Below, piece by piece: positions 1 to 10,385 of a stretch of DNA of 18,796 bases. The notes below the pieces were generated by a model. The model did no database searches and was not told the origin of the DNA. It worked only from the letters and a program-made list of their open reading frames with translations. The number at the start of each line of letters is the position of its first letter. Positions within the stretch are counted from its first letter, which is position 1. The position numbers were made by a program, and so were the translations under genes. Source of the stretch: Podochytrium sp. JEL0797 (taxonomy: Eukaryota > Chytridiomycota > Chytridiomycetes > Chytridiales > Chytriomycetaceae); the NCBI GenBank assembly GCA_027596195.1, contig JADGJG010000477.1:1-18796 (forward strand), read 5' to 3'.

Positions 1-1032
1 GGGGGGGATGGGTTTCGAAGGAGACGCGCGTGGGGAGGCGGTTTGGTGAGGTGATTGTTGGTGGAGGGGGTGGTTGGGTTGGGGAGAGTGGGGCGGGGTG
101 GGTTGGTGGGGAGATGGAGCTGCGGATGACGGGGGTTGCAAAGAGGGAATGGTTGGAGATTCTTTTTGAGAGTTGCGGTGATGGTGGTACGGAGGCGTCA
201 GAAGGTGGTGGTGGGGTCCGCGCGGGTGGTGCGAGTTTGGGTGTCGTGGGGGGAGACGACAATTTGACCACAGGCGCGAACGGCGGTGGCGGTTTTGAAA
301 AGTCGGGGCCAGTTGTTCGGATCGGGGACAGTTTTGGGGAGACGGGAGAAGTGGGGACTTGATGAAGGGGCGGGGGGGCGGAAGCCTTAATTTTTCCAAA
401 GACCATCAGTGACTTAAAACAATTGACAGTCAGAAATTATACACACCTTTGGGGAATACAAAGAAGCCGCAATGAATCCAGGAGGTGGACCCGGGAATCG
501 CTGTTGCTGTTGTGGATAAGGCAGCGGCGAATGAGGGGAATGAGGGGAAAGGGGTCGAGCCGGTTCAGTTGTGAACCCCATCGTGTTTCCCTGCGCATTT
601 TGCTGCTGGTGTTGTTGAATGGGGCGCTTGTCGTTTCGCCCCTGCATCTGCAAGTCACTGAGAGGAGGGGGGCTTCTGGATGCCGGAAAAGGGGCCTTCC
701 TTTCCCCCGCACCACTTGCCTCCCCAGTTCTCATCGCTGAAGAAGAATCGTCCTTGACCCCGATCCCTCTCAAAATTCCGCGCTTGAAACCGGTCATGAA
801 ACCGCTGAAGGACTTTGTGCTCGAGGTTGAGGTGATGGAGGTATTGTCATCGTCTTTGCGATGTTTGGAGGCGGAGGAAGGGGTGAGCATCGAGTTGGCA
901 CTTGGGGAGCGGGAGGGCGCGGGTGGGGGGACCAGCTTGCCTTTTCCTGGGGGAGGAGATGAAATTTTTTGGATGGGCACGTGCTGCATGAATTGTGTCT
1001 GTGGCTGCTTGGAATATGATCGTTGCTGCAGC

Positions 1033-1072
<40 letters not shown>

Positions 1073-1579
1073 GAGGAAGGGGTTGCTGTTGCTGGTATGG
1101 TTGCTGGTGTTGGTACTGCTGTGGGAAGTGCATTTGAACGGGGATCGGGGAATGGATCTGGCGGTGCTGAACCTGTTGCTGCAAGCGTGGATCATACTGC
1201 GGCACGTGGTGGGTTGGACTCGGCATTGGAACAGGCATGGGCATGGGCATGGGCACGGGATGCACGGGGACAGACATGTGCGGGTGGGAATGAAAGGGCT
1301 GATTCTGCTGCAGCTGATTCTGCAGCTGATATGGAGGCTGCTGCTGTGGCATTGGATAGGGATACTGCATGTACTGCTGGTATTGCTTGTACTGGTGGTT
1401 TTGAGGATCGGGAGCTGTTTCATAGTGTGATTAAAAGTGGTGGGAAGGGGTCCAAGGGGGTGGTGGTTACCTTGCTGTTGGTGTTGGTATTGTGGCAGGA
1501 ACAGGTGTGCGTGAGTTGGCTGTGGTGATTGTGTTTGCTGCTGGTCGTGGGAATGCGATGATCGCAAGGGGTTTGACAT
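1..1579 (-). CDS. Gln/Pro-rich disordered protein, 3' end beyond window
   Basis: The family is not recognised. The proposed model is complement(<1..385, 447..1414, 1471..1579), at least 487 residues. Exon 1 starts MSNPLRSSHSHDQQQ and ends at CAAG|GTAACC (phase 1). Exon 2 resumes after AACAG and restores the frame as ...QQQ-A-PDPQNHQYKQYQQYMQYPYP. Exon 2 ends CCAAAG|GTGTGT (phase 0), and exon 3 after ATTAAG stays open to the window edge. The protein is low complexity: Q/Y/P/M/H-rich at the N-terminus, a run of 14 Gln encoded mainly by CAA repeats, then Ser/Pro-rich segments. A less biased patch, FSGFMTGFKRGILRGIGVK, sits after a Ser/Thr stretch. Exon 3 is rich in Pro, Ser and Thr. No catalytic domain or membrane segment is visible. 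Such composition is common in fungal RNA-binding, transcription or scaffold proteins, but no function can be assigned. The start lies 85 bp from the divergent gene at 1665. Confidence 0.6.
1034..1073. repeat. (GTT)n / (CAA)n microsatellite coding poly-Gln
   Basis: This is an uninterrupted trinucleotide array of about 13 units, read as CAA codons on the minus strand inside exon 2 of the Gln-rich gene. Because it is nearly pure, its length is likely to vary between strains by replication slippage. Confidence 0.9.
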
Positions 1580-1664
1580 TCCGAAACAAACGCCAAGAGA
1601 AGTGCGGCGTTTTTTGTCTCGACTTCTACTGTAAACGCAATTGGACAAAAAAACAAAGACAAAA
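1580..1664. promoter_or_regulatory. short divergent intergenic region between two start codons
   Basis: Only 85 bp separate the proposed ATG of the minus-strand Gln-rich gene from the ATG of the plus-strand G-box gene, so both promoters must share this space or extend into coding sequence. The plus-strand start has an A-rich lead (GACAAAAATGG), much like the context at 7535. No clear TATA box is seen. Confidence 0.4.
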
Positions 1665-3935
1665 ATGGCACCTACACTTGGTTTAGCGCGTCGTTGTTCG
1701 CGCGATGCCTGGCGCACTCATTCAAAGGTGCAGCGTGCGCTGGCTGCGCGTGGCGGGGATGTCTGGCCACCATCGCTTCACGAAGCAAACACCAACTACG
1801 CCTCACTCGAAGCAAAGACCAACGACACTCTCGCTTCAACTAACGCCCTCCTCAACGACTGGTCCCTGGTGTGTCCCTCCCTGTCCTAGCAAACCGCCCT
1901 AGCACACCCTGCTAACACTCCCCAGGACGACTCGGACCCGCCCGACATCACCGACCACACCACCACCACTCCGACAAAGCGCGACCCGCACAGCCCCGCC
2001 GCCTCCTCGCTGCTGCCGCGCCCCACAAAAACAACCATCCCGTCCCACTCGCTGCTTCCCAAACGCCCTTCCCCATCCCCAACACACCACGACACCGCCG
2101 TCCTCCTCAAAGACCTCGAAATTCTCAAACAAGCGAATGCATCGCTCAAACAAGACAATGTGCGTATTGCATCACAGTGACCTTTCTTCGAAACCACAAA
2201 CAAACCCCAACCCCTCTCTTTCGTCTATTCCACCCAACCCAACCCAACCAACCCCGCCCAGATCCGTCTCAGCCAATCCCACGCAGACCAACGTGAAAAA
2301 CTCGCTTCTCTCTCGGATTCCGTAAAACTGTTGCGCAGGGAAAAGGAAACGCTCGAAAAGTCAAAAAAAGCCGATGTTTTGATTCCATCCCGAAGGTACA
2401 AAATTTTTCTTTGTTTTGTTATCGAGCTGCGCAAAATTCTCAAGAATCAGATATTCTCTTAACGCACTCTCTTTTGAATACTCCAATCAACCCAGGGAAC
2501 GCGAACAACTCGACCTCCTCCGCCTCAAAATCACTGACCTCCAACACACTGTCAAACAAACCGAACTCAAATCCTCCGCCGCAATCGACCGCTACAAAAC
2601 GCGGGTCGATGAACTCACGCGCGCGAATTCCGAGTTGAGGGAGGAAGTGCGCGTTTTGGAGCAGGAGCGGCAGATGCAGCAGCAACAGGTTGTGATGATG
2701 ATGGCGGCGGCGGCTGCGGAGGGGGCGAGTGCGGTCAAAAGGGGTGTTGGGGTTGGTGCTGTTGGGGGTGGTGGGAAGTCGGGGAAGGTGCAGCACCAAC
2801 CATCTGTGTCGTCGTTGCCGCCTTTGGTTGCTGGGAAACCGCAGCAGCAGCAGGCAGTGTCTGGGTTGCAGGGGAGCGGTGCGGGTGGACTCGAAAAACG
2901 GAAAAGCAGCGGGACGTTGCAACAACAGCGGCAACAACAGTCTCCCTCATCATCAAGTGCGAAAACTGCCACCCCACCACCACCGCCTTCTGTTACGATT
3001 CCGCCGTCTCGTACGGCGGTCGCGAAACCGGCACCGCCGCCGCCGCGGACGAATGGTGTTGCACAACCAGCGCAACCGTTGCAGCATCAACGATCCCGGC
3101 AGAATTTGGAAGTCGGGTTGTTTGATGAAGGCAGGAAAGCGTTAGATGAGTTGCAAGGCAAACTTGGAATCTGTGAATCGTTTACAGTTGAGTTTTCTGT
3201 CGGGGGTGTTGGATGGATTTCTCTCGCTTTGGGGGGTTTCCTCCCAACGTTCCTAACTTACCTCTCTCTCTCTCTCTCTTAGGAAACGCAAGTCCAAAAC
3301 GCCAAACTCGTTCGCCAATACGAATCAGGCCAACTCGTTAGTTGGTACAAGAACGGAACCATGAAACTGAAACACAGCAGTGGCGACGCTGGCGCGGGAA
3401 GCATGACCAAAATATTTTTCAACAATGGCGACTTCAAAGAGGTGTGTGTGTGGAAAAATGTCTACGGGTTTCGTGAATGGGCTTACTGACAGCATGCCCC
3501 CCCTCCTTCGACTTGATAGACAAATGGCGGTCGGGTTGTATATTGGTACGCCGAGAAGCAAATCCTGCACACGACGTTTGAAGATGGCTTGGAAACGGTC
3601 AATTTTATGGAATCCGGACAGATTGAGAAACATTACCCGGATGGAACGCAGGAGATTGTGTTCAAGGATTCAACCGTCAAGGTAAACGCGTGGTTTTGGG
3701 ATATGCGCGTGTGTTTCGGTGTGTTTTCGAGATTGATTGCTGACTCGGGTTCCAATTCTTTTTCTTATCCTCTGATTTAGTATATTTATGCCAACGGCGA
3801 GGTATGGATTCAGACTTTTCCCCCCCTCTAGTTTTAACTCAATTTGCTTTTGTGTTGTAGGAAAAAAGCATCTTCCCAGACGGCACGATTCAAAAAATCG
3901 ACGCGAATGGATGTCGAACTGTGCAATTCACGTGA
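1665..3935 (+). CDS. SAS-4/CPAP-like protein with C-terminal G-box (TCP10_C) domain
   Basis: The proposed exons are 1665..1868, 1926..2159, 2262..2395, 2496..3186, 3283..3441, 3520..3681, 3781..3801 and 3861..3935, giving 559 residues. Residues about 121-260 look like a coiled coil ([19 protein letters not shown] onward). About 260-400 is Gln/Ser/Pro low complexity. About 425-559 is the repetitive beta-strand G-box seen in the CPAP/SAS-4 and TCP10 family, with short repeats such as [10 protein letters not shown] and FPDGTIQKI. In known homologues this domain binds the STIL/Ana2 partner during centriole assembly, so a centriole or basal-body role is inferred. The protein is much shorter than animal CPAP, and the tubulin-binding N-terminal part is not evident, so a TCP10-like relative is possible. 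The exon 4 donor (ACA|GTTGAG) is the least certain junction. It was chosen because phase 0 is needed and the stronger GTGAAT site would create a stop. Confidence 0.82.
3262..3280 (+). repeat. CT dinucleotide tract before an acceptor
   Basis: A CT repeat forms the polypyrimidine tract directly before the TTAG acceptor of the intron at 3187-3282. A CTAAC branch-point-like motif lies just upstream, at about 3253. Confidence 0.8.
3781..3801 (+). other. 21-nt microexon of the G-box gene
   Basis: This exon encodes YIYANGE, between GATTTAG and GTATGG, phase 0 on both sides. The seven residues are needed to continue the G-box repeat pattern between the strands at 3681 and 3861. Confidence 0.75.
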
Positions 3936-3966
3936 AAAAAAAACATTCTCTCTCTGTACTATCTAT

Positions 3967-3972
3967 TTTATT
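3967..3972 (-). terminator. AATAAA poly(A) signal overlapping the channel gene stop codon
   Basis: On the minus strand, GTG AAA TAA AAT contains AATAAA across the TAA stop of the channel gene. The neighbouring convergent gene ends 32 bp away, so 3' UTRs from both genes are expected to overlap. Confidence 0.5.
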
Positions 3973-6900
3973 TCACCGCCGGAAAGTCACTATTCACAGA
4001 CATGGGTGAACACATTGGCGAAACCGGACGCGACACATCCAGCTGGCCCACCGCATCCACCGCCGCCGCTGCTCGCGCCGAAGCTTCCTCCACAGCCGCT
4101 TTCCTCGCCTCCTCCTCGAGTTTCACTTTCGCCATCCGTTCGTTGTAGATGATGTCGATGCGCATTTTCATGTCTTCGAATTCGGACAGGATGCTCAGAA
4201 AGTCGGGGCGTGTGAGGCGGTAGAGCATGCAGGAGGTGGCGGCTTGGACGGTGGCTGTTCGTGGGATGTTGGCGATGAGGGCTAGTTCTGTGTAATAGTT
4301 TTCAAGGTTTTGGTTAAATCGCGATTTGAAGAGGGGGTGGCGTGGTAAGCTCTGTACCTCCAAAGAAGGCGCCATCCTTAAACTGCACCACGCGTTTCCC
4401 ATTCACGACGATATCCACGGCGCCATGTAAGATGAAAAACATTTCGTAACCAATTTCTCCTTGTGTTATAATCACGTCTCCGGGGACAAAGTAAGCGGCT
4501 GTCAAGGCGGTTGCGATTCGTCCGATAAAGAGTTCGTCACGTCCATCGCCTGCTTGGCGACGCAGGAACCCGACTTTTTGAATCAGTTCTCGACAATTGT
4601 GGGCCGCGATTTCCATACGGAGAGAGTCGTTCATTTCGCCGAGGAGGGTTTGTTCTTCAAAGAATTTGCCGCGGTATTTGATCTAAGGAGCGGCGGAATG
4701 TTGTGAGTAAAAAAAAATTGTAAAAAATTTTTCCAATGGGTTACCTCGTAGTATTTCATCACTTTGATTTAGCAGGGAAATCAAGGGTTAGATAATAAAC
4801 TGAAGGGAGAAAAGGGGAAAACGAATCAACCTTTCCGTCGAGTCGTGTCGTTCAAATCTTTCCATCGCATATACTCCCGCAGCTCATCAATCTTTTGCTT
4901 GTACAACCTAATAATATTGCGCGTTGGAAAAAAAATGTGAATTTGAGAAGTGGGAACACTTGAAAAATCGCATGAAGCGCTTACCTCCCAGATGCGTCGA
5001 GTCCCATTGCGAAGGAGGAAATGGTTCCGACAATGGACGCGTACAACCCTGCACCGATAATAATGAACAGAACGAGAACGAGTTGTTCGAGACTTGTGCT
5101 TGGTTTGTAGGTCATTGGGAAAGTGTTTCCAACAGCCTTAAATAATGAAAAAATTAACCTCCTCTTTCCAAAGATAGAACAATCAAAATGAAACTGCACC
5201 GAAAACAAAGCCCACGTATACTGATCCCCAATACTCTTGTACTGCACCATCGCAATACTCGAGTTGCTAAAATCGGACAACTTGCCCACCCAAAAAATCA
5301 CACACGTCTGAATATGTAAAAACGAACAAAGCGCAAACATGAGTGGGAAGATGCCCGAAAACGTTTGTCCTATGCCGAGCGCGTTTTCCATGTTTTTGCG
5401 TATCCAAATGAATTTGGGCGACGTTGCCATAATGTGCGGCAGTTTGTAGATTCGTAGGAGGCGCAGGAGGTACAGGTATTCGGACCCGTTGATGGGAATC
5501 AGTTCGTATGGGAGGATGGTGACGAGGTCGATGAAGAGGTTCGTGTGGAAGTAATGCGATTGCCAGTCTTTGAGGGTCGGGTTTTTGAGGTGTAGGAGGG
5601 CCGGGTGGTGGTTGCGTAGCGTGATTGTTTCGGTGGCGGTGTCGAAGGCGTAGGAGATTGTGAGGATGATGCTGTATTCGATGCCGAGGGTGCAGTTGAA
5701 TCCGAGGCGGAGGGGGATGAGCCAGAGCACGCTGATATAGATTACTGCCCCAGAAGACAACAATGTTAGCTAAAGAAGAAAGGAGGAAGAAAGCGCAACT
5801 CACACGCCGTGATAAATTCAATTTTGACACTCAAACTCGACAACGGATTCAACCCCTTGACCCAAAACGATTCCACCTCCACTTTGATGCTTCCATCCAC
5901 ATTCCGCTTGTCCGTTGTCACGAGCGCGTTCTCGAGTGATGCCAGAGACCCCTTCTCGTTATATTTCGCAGTAGTGGCCACTTCTTTGATGGCAATTGTC
6001 CCCTTTCTCATAATTGTAGACGCGAGCTGACTCATTGATCCTCGTCGTTGCGCGGGATTCGGTGGTAAAACGACCAACATGGATTCATTCGGTGCACTCA
6101 ATTCCGCCTTCATTTCAACCGGTGGCGTTAACACACTTTCTCCCGCGGTCGCGACTCTATGACTGCTTCCACGACTCGACGCGTTGTCCACGTCCTCCAC
6201 GTGGATGAATATGCTTTCGGAATCCTCTTGGTTTTGGAGCGGGGAGGATGGGCGCGGGAGAGTGTCTTTTGCGGCGGCGGCTTCGGTGATGATGTCTTCG
6301 GAGTAGGCGAAGGATCCTACGCTTGCACGCGCGGAGCCGATTCCGCTTTCCATGGAGGAGGGGAAGTGGATGTCGCTCATTCCGACGAGGACTAGGTTTG
6401 TGTCTAGGATAATCGGGAATTAGCAGAGGGAGGGGAGGGGGGGGGGGTGGAACCTTTGTCTGTTGATACTTTCGAAATACGCGACACGACGCGAGATAGT
6501 CTAATAGCGTCCTTCAATGGACCTCCCTCTTTGACGGGTGAACCCGTTTCCTCTGGTTTCACTGGTTTTTCAGACCCACTCAACGCGCGAACGACTCCTT
6601 TCACAGGTTTCTCCGAATCACTCCTCGACCGCGCAACTCGATCCACTTTCGACAATTTCTCTTTCTTCACGGGCATCGGGGGTGGAATGGCTCGATCGGG
6701 GGTGGAACCGCGGTGGAACTCGGCGGAGCTTCTTCGCCGCAAGGACTGATGTTGATCAAATTTGTCCGATTCAATCGAATCCATGGTCCCGATTTGGGAA
6801 TCATGCGACATTCTGCGAATCAGTTTTTTGATGGGGTGTTGCGCTTTGGACAGAGATTCGGTTCGTTTGTGTTGGATCGTTTCTTTGGTGGGTGCGAGGG

Positions 6901-7435
6901 TCGAGGGCTCCTTTGCGTTCCCTTTCGACAGGAGGAAGGGGAGTTTCTTTTTGCTTCCGTCTGCGAGGGTGGTTGAAATGACGCGTTTCCCGACTCGTTT
7001 CCAGATGGATGAGGATTTTTCGCGTTCTTCTGCTTCCTTGAAGATGGTGTCACTGTCTCTCTCGCTGTGGAGATTATCGGACATTTGATCATTCTGTACG
7101 AAATTGTAGCTGATGGATTTCATCCAACTTGCTTCCGACGCTGGCGTGCTGGGAACCGGTCTTTTAGAAACAGCGCGTTCCGTAGCACTCATACGCGGTT
7201 CCAGACCAGGTTCTGATTCCGTCGCGGACACGACACCGAGCGTGGATCGTTGTAAGGCACTGGGTCTTCGTAGCATGCCCGGAGATCCCTGGGTGCCAAA
7301 CTTTCCGGCCAGGATTTCCGCGACTTGTTTCGCGATCGGTTTCACGAGGGACAGTTGGAGTTCGACGAGGGTCAGTTTGTATTGCAGGTCTTTCATGAGT
7401 TTGATTGCGGTGGGACCATCAATGTCTTGTGACAT
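3968..7435 (-). CDS. cyclic-nucleotide-gated (CNG/HCN-type) cation channel
   Basis: Eight exons are proposed: complement(3968..4287, 4358..4682, 4745..4761, 4831..4907, 4985..5136, 5200..5744, 5804..6391, 6454..7435), giving 1001 residues. All phases fit. Residues 1 to about 515 are a long hydrophilic Ser/Lys-rich cytoplasmic region starting MSQDIDGPTAIKLMKDL. S1 starts near 519 (FITALIYISVLWLIPLRLGF). S3 contains LFIDLVTILPYELI, and S4 (YLLRLLRIYKL) has only three basic residues. The pore helix and loop are near 699-720 (YTWALFSAVGNTFPM), and S6 is LFIIIGAGLYASIVGTI. A C-linker (IDELREYMRW to FFEEQTLLGEM) leads to a cyclic-nucleotide-binding domain near 838-930. That domain keeps the phosphate-binding-cassette residues, as FFGELALI and PRTATV. 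It is a plasma-membrane or ciliary channel by family. Ion selectivity cannot be read, because the loop lacks the usual GYG or GET filter. The start at 7435 is the first ATG before a conserved-looking helix; an upstream in-frame extension looks non-coding. Confidence 0.9.
4745..4761 (-). other. 17-nt microexon in the channel C-linker
   Basis: The seventeen bases between TCAAAG and GTAACC complete V-M-K-Y-Y-E in the C-linker between RRK and IKYRGKFF. The family pattern (RRILEYYEYKY-like) needs exactly these residues, and phases 1 and 0 match on each side. Confidence 0.75.
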
Positions 7436-7534
7436 TTGGCGTTTTTGGAAAAGTGAAATGAAAATCCAATCCCCAAAAAATACCAATAGTCTTGGATCGA
7501 AAACAAATTTTTTTCTCTGTGCAAAAAAACAAAA
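7436..7534. promoter_or_regulatory. divergent promoter region, channel gene / ProRS
   Basis: Ninety-nine bases separate the ATG of the minus-strand channel gene from the ATG of the plus-strand ProRS. The ProRS start has the context GCAAAAAAACAAAAATGG, close to the other A-rich starts in this window. No TATA box is obvious. Confidence 0.4.
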
Positions 7535-10359
7535 ATGGCTTCGATTTCGTCCTCGGCTGCCCTTAGAGCCGCCCTCCCCACCTCCACTACGCAAACCCAC
7601 CCAGCCTCAGACTCCCTCGCTAATTGGGCCACACTCCTGCACGACACGGAACCCACCAAAACGCTCGTGCTCAAGCCCAAAGGGCTCAAGGGCACCGAGG
7701 TGATGGTTGTCGTGGCGAAAGCGACGGCTGAGTTTGGGATTAACCCGATGGTGAAGCTTTTGGGGGCTAAGGAGGCAAGGGCGGCGACGGATGAGGTTGT
7801 AGTGGGGGCTTTGGGGGTTGCGAGGGTTGATGGTGCGTTTTCCCCCCGTTTTTTTTCTTTTTTGCTTCTTTGGACACTCCCTTGGGGTGTGTGCGGGGAG
7901 GGATGCATTGCGGTTTGGGTAGTGTGTGCTGTGGGTGGAAGGAGTGCCGGTGGGGATGCGTGCGGCGTGATTGATATCGCAGGACACTGTTATATTGGGG
8001 TCCTGCCAATTTATTTTGCACCGGAGGGGACACTGCCGCTTTTCAAATGGACGTGGCAGTATGTGGTTGCTGTTGACCCGCCCAGCGGTACCAACCCAAC
8101 GGGGGCAGTGTGGACCAGTTCCTGTGTTGACGTCACACCGAAAAAAATTCTCGACTCAAGCCCTTCCCAAACCCAATCCACCCCTCTCCCCCTCGATTTC
8201 ATTCTCACAACCCATTGAAAATTAACACACTCACCCTTTTCTCCGACAGCCTCCCCATTCACCCTCGCCAACTTCGCCGGCGACAAATCCACCGTCCTCT
8301 TTGCCCTCGAGAAATCCCTCGCCACATCCCCCTCCATCGCGTTCCGCAACTTTTCCGCACAAGAATCCATCCTCGTCCCCGGTGCCACCGTTGTCGAGTT
8401 TGTCGAATCGCACGGATTCAAAGTGACCTTGTTCGATTTGGCTGAAATTGGAGCCCCTCCCGCCCCCGCGCCGAAAGGCACCAAACAGCCGAAACAGGCG
8501 AAGGGAGCTGTTGAAAAGAAGGGCGCGGCTGTGCAAGAGGAAGGAGCTGTCATGATTGGATTGACTGTCAAGAAGAATGAGGATTTCCCCGGATGGTACA
8601 CGCAAGTGTTGATCAAGACGGAGATGATGGATTACTATGACGTGAGTGGGTGTTATATTTTGAGACCGTGGAGTTTCAAGATTTGGGCTGAGATCAAGAG
8701 TATGTTGTTTTTTCGTGTTTTTTTTGGTGGTGGTGGTGTGTATGTCTAATTTTGATTCCCTCACCCCTGCACCAGAATTCTTCACTGCCGAAATTGAAGA
8801 AATCGGAGTCGAAGAATGCTACTTCCCCATGTTCGTGTCCGCCAAAGCGCTCAACCTCGAAAAGGACCACGTTGAAGGATTCGCGCCCGAAGTCGCGTGG
8901 GTCACCAAGGCGGGACAAAGTGACCTTGCTGAACCGATCGCCGTGCGTCCCACCTCCGAGACCATCATGTACCCTGCGTATGCCAAGTGGATCCAGAGTC
9001 ACCGTGATTTGCCGTTGAGGTTGAATCAGTGGTGTAATGTTGTGAGATGGGAGTTTAAGAACCCTCGTGAGTGTTTGTTTTTGTGTGTGTGTGTGTGCGG
9101 GAAGTTTCATGGACCCCTAACCCTTGCCCGTCCACAGAACCGTTCTTGAGAACCAGAGAGTTTTTGTGGCAAGAAGGACACACTGCGTTTGCGACTAAGG
9201 AAGAGTCCGACGCCGAGGTGCTCGAAATTCTTGAACTCTACCGCCGCGTGTACGAAGAAGTCCTTGCCGTCCCTGTTGTTCCCGGCAAAAAGTCCGAGAA
9301 TGAAAAGTTTGCGGGTGGACTCTACACGACGACTGTTGAAGGCTTCATCCCAACCACGGGACGCGCGATCCAAGGCGCCACTTCTCACTGTCTTGGGCAA
9401 AACTTTGCCAAAATGTTTGAGATTAGCGTGGAGGATGCGGAGCAGAGAGGAAAGCGAAGCTTTGTGTGGCAAAACTCGTGGGGACTCACGACACGTACGA
9501 TTGGAGTCATGGTGATGGTGCATGGGGACGATAAGGGGCTCGTGTTGCCGCCGCGGTGTGCGAACATTCAGGTCGTTGTGGTTCCTGTGGGGATTACGGC
9601 CAAGACGACTGTGGAGGAGCGGGAGAGGATTTATGCGTATGTGGATGAGGTGGCCAAGCTGTGTAAGCCTGTGGGTGTGAGGGCGAAGGCGGATACACGG
9701 GAGGGACACACGCCTGGGTACAAGTTTAACCACTGGGAGATGAGAGTTGAGTTTTGTTTTTTTTGGGATTTTGGGATGGGGGGGTTTTGGCGGTTTGGGG
9801 GACTGATTGTTTTTTCTTGCGCACAGGGAGTTCCCATCCGTTTGGAAGTCGGACCCAAAGACATTGCTAAGAACGAAGTGCGCTGCGTGATTCGTCACAA
9901 TGGATCTGCCTCGCAGCTCAAGTTTGACAGTCTCCACACGACCTTGCCCGAAATGTTGACGCAGATCCAGGCCGACATGTTTGCCAAGGCCAAGGCGGAG
10001 CGCGACTCGCACTTGATTCGTGTCGAGAGATTCGAGGACAAGTTTGTGGACATTTTGGATGCCAAGAATTTGATCTTGTCGCCTTGGTGTGAGCGTGTTG
10101 CGTGTGAGAAGGAGGTGAAGGATCGTAGTGCTAGAATGTGAGTGTTGTATGTTTTTTTGTTGTGTGGATTACTAATGACTTGTTTATTAGTGCTCTTGCT
10201 GGAGAGGCTGCTGACGAGAAGGCGCCGTCGATGGGAGCCAAGACGCTTTGTATTCCGTTCACGCAGCCGACTGAGAACCCGCTTGTTCCTGGAGTGACGC
10301 AGTGTTTTGCTTGTGAGCACAAGGCTGTGAGCTACACCATGTGGGGACGTTCGTACTAA
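7535..10359 (+). CDS. prolyl-tRNA synthetase, eukaryotic/archaeal type, cytosolic, with YbaK-like N-terminal domain
   Basis: The exons are 7535..7832, 8250..8699, 8776..9066, 9138..9745, 9827..10137 and 10191..10359, giving 708 residues. The enzyme charges tRNA-Pro with proline. Residues about 40-180 resemble the YbaK/ProX deacylase fold ([24 protein letters not shown]), which in relatives clears Ala-tRNA-Pro. A Lys/Ala-rich linker follows to about residue 215. The class II core starts at [18 protein letters not shown]. It includes RPTSET, motif 2 as [16 protein letters not shown], and the anticodon-binding start [12 protein letters not shown]. The C-terminal zinc-type domain has CX4C (WCERVAC) and CX2C (CFAC) and ends WGRSY, the typical terminus of this class. 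No targeting presequence is seen, so the enzyme is probably cytosolic. The first intron (417 nt) is unusually long. A close paralogue lies on the minus strand at 15279-17674. Confidence 0.95.
7833..8249 (+). other. 417-nt first intron of cytosolic ProRS, with hairpins
   Basis: This intron starts GTGCGT and ends CCGACAG, and it is roughly five times the size of the other introns in this gene. It has no stop in the exon 1 frame until the TGA at 8216. It holds two short inverted repeats: CAGGAC/GTCCTG at 7980-8005, and ACTGCCGC/GTGGCAGT at 8032-8060 (one G-T pair). The motif GGACACTG occurs twice. The spliced reading [13 protein letters not shown] fits the YbaK-like family, so splicing is the expected main outcome. 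I see no snoRNA boxes that I could defend. Confidence 0.7.
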
Positions 10360-10379
10360 GTGAAGTTGAAGTTGAAGTG

Positions 10380-10385
10380 AATAAA
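10380..10385 (+). terminator. AATAAA poly(A) signal of the cytosolic ProRS gene
   Basis: A canonical AATAAA lies about 20 nt after the TAA stop at 10357-10359, followed by an A-rich stretch. It is the only canonical signal close after a plus-strand stop in this window. Confidence 0.6.

Noticed and set aside
30..362. Plus-strand Gly-rich ORF
   Set aside because: It is the antisense of the Pro/Ser-rich third exon of the minus-strand gene, which joins in frame through a 61-nt intron.
7980..8060. H/ACA snoRNA in the long ProRS intron
   Set aside because: There are two hairpins, but no H box at the hinge and no ACA at the right distance after the second hairpin.
9107..10012. 301-codon minus-strand ORF
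   Set aside because: It is a shadow of cytosolic ProRS exons 4-5; the antisense translation has no family features.
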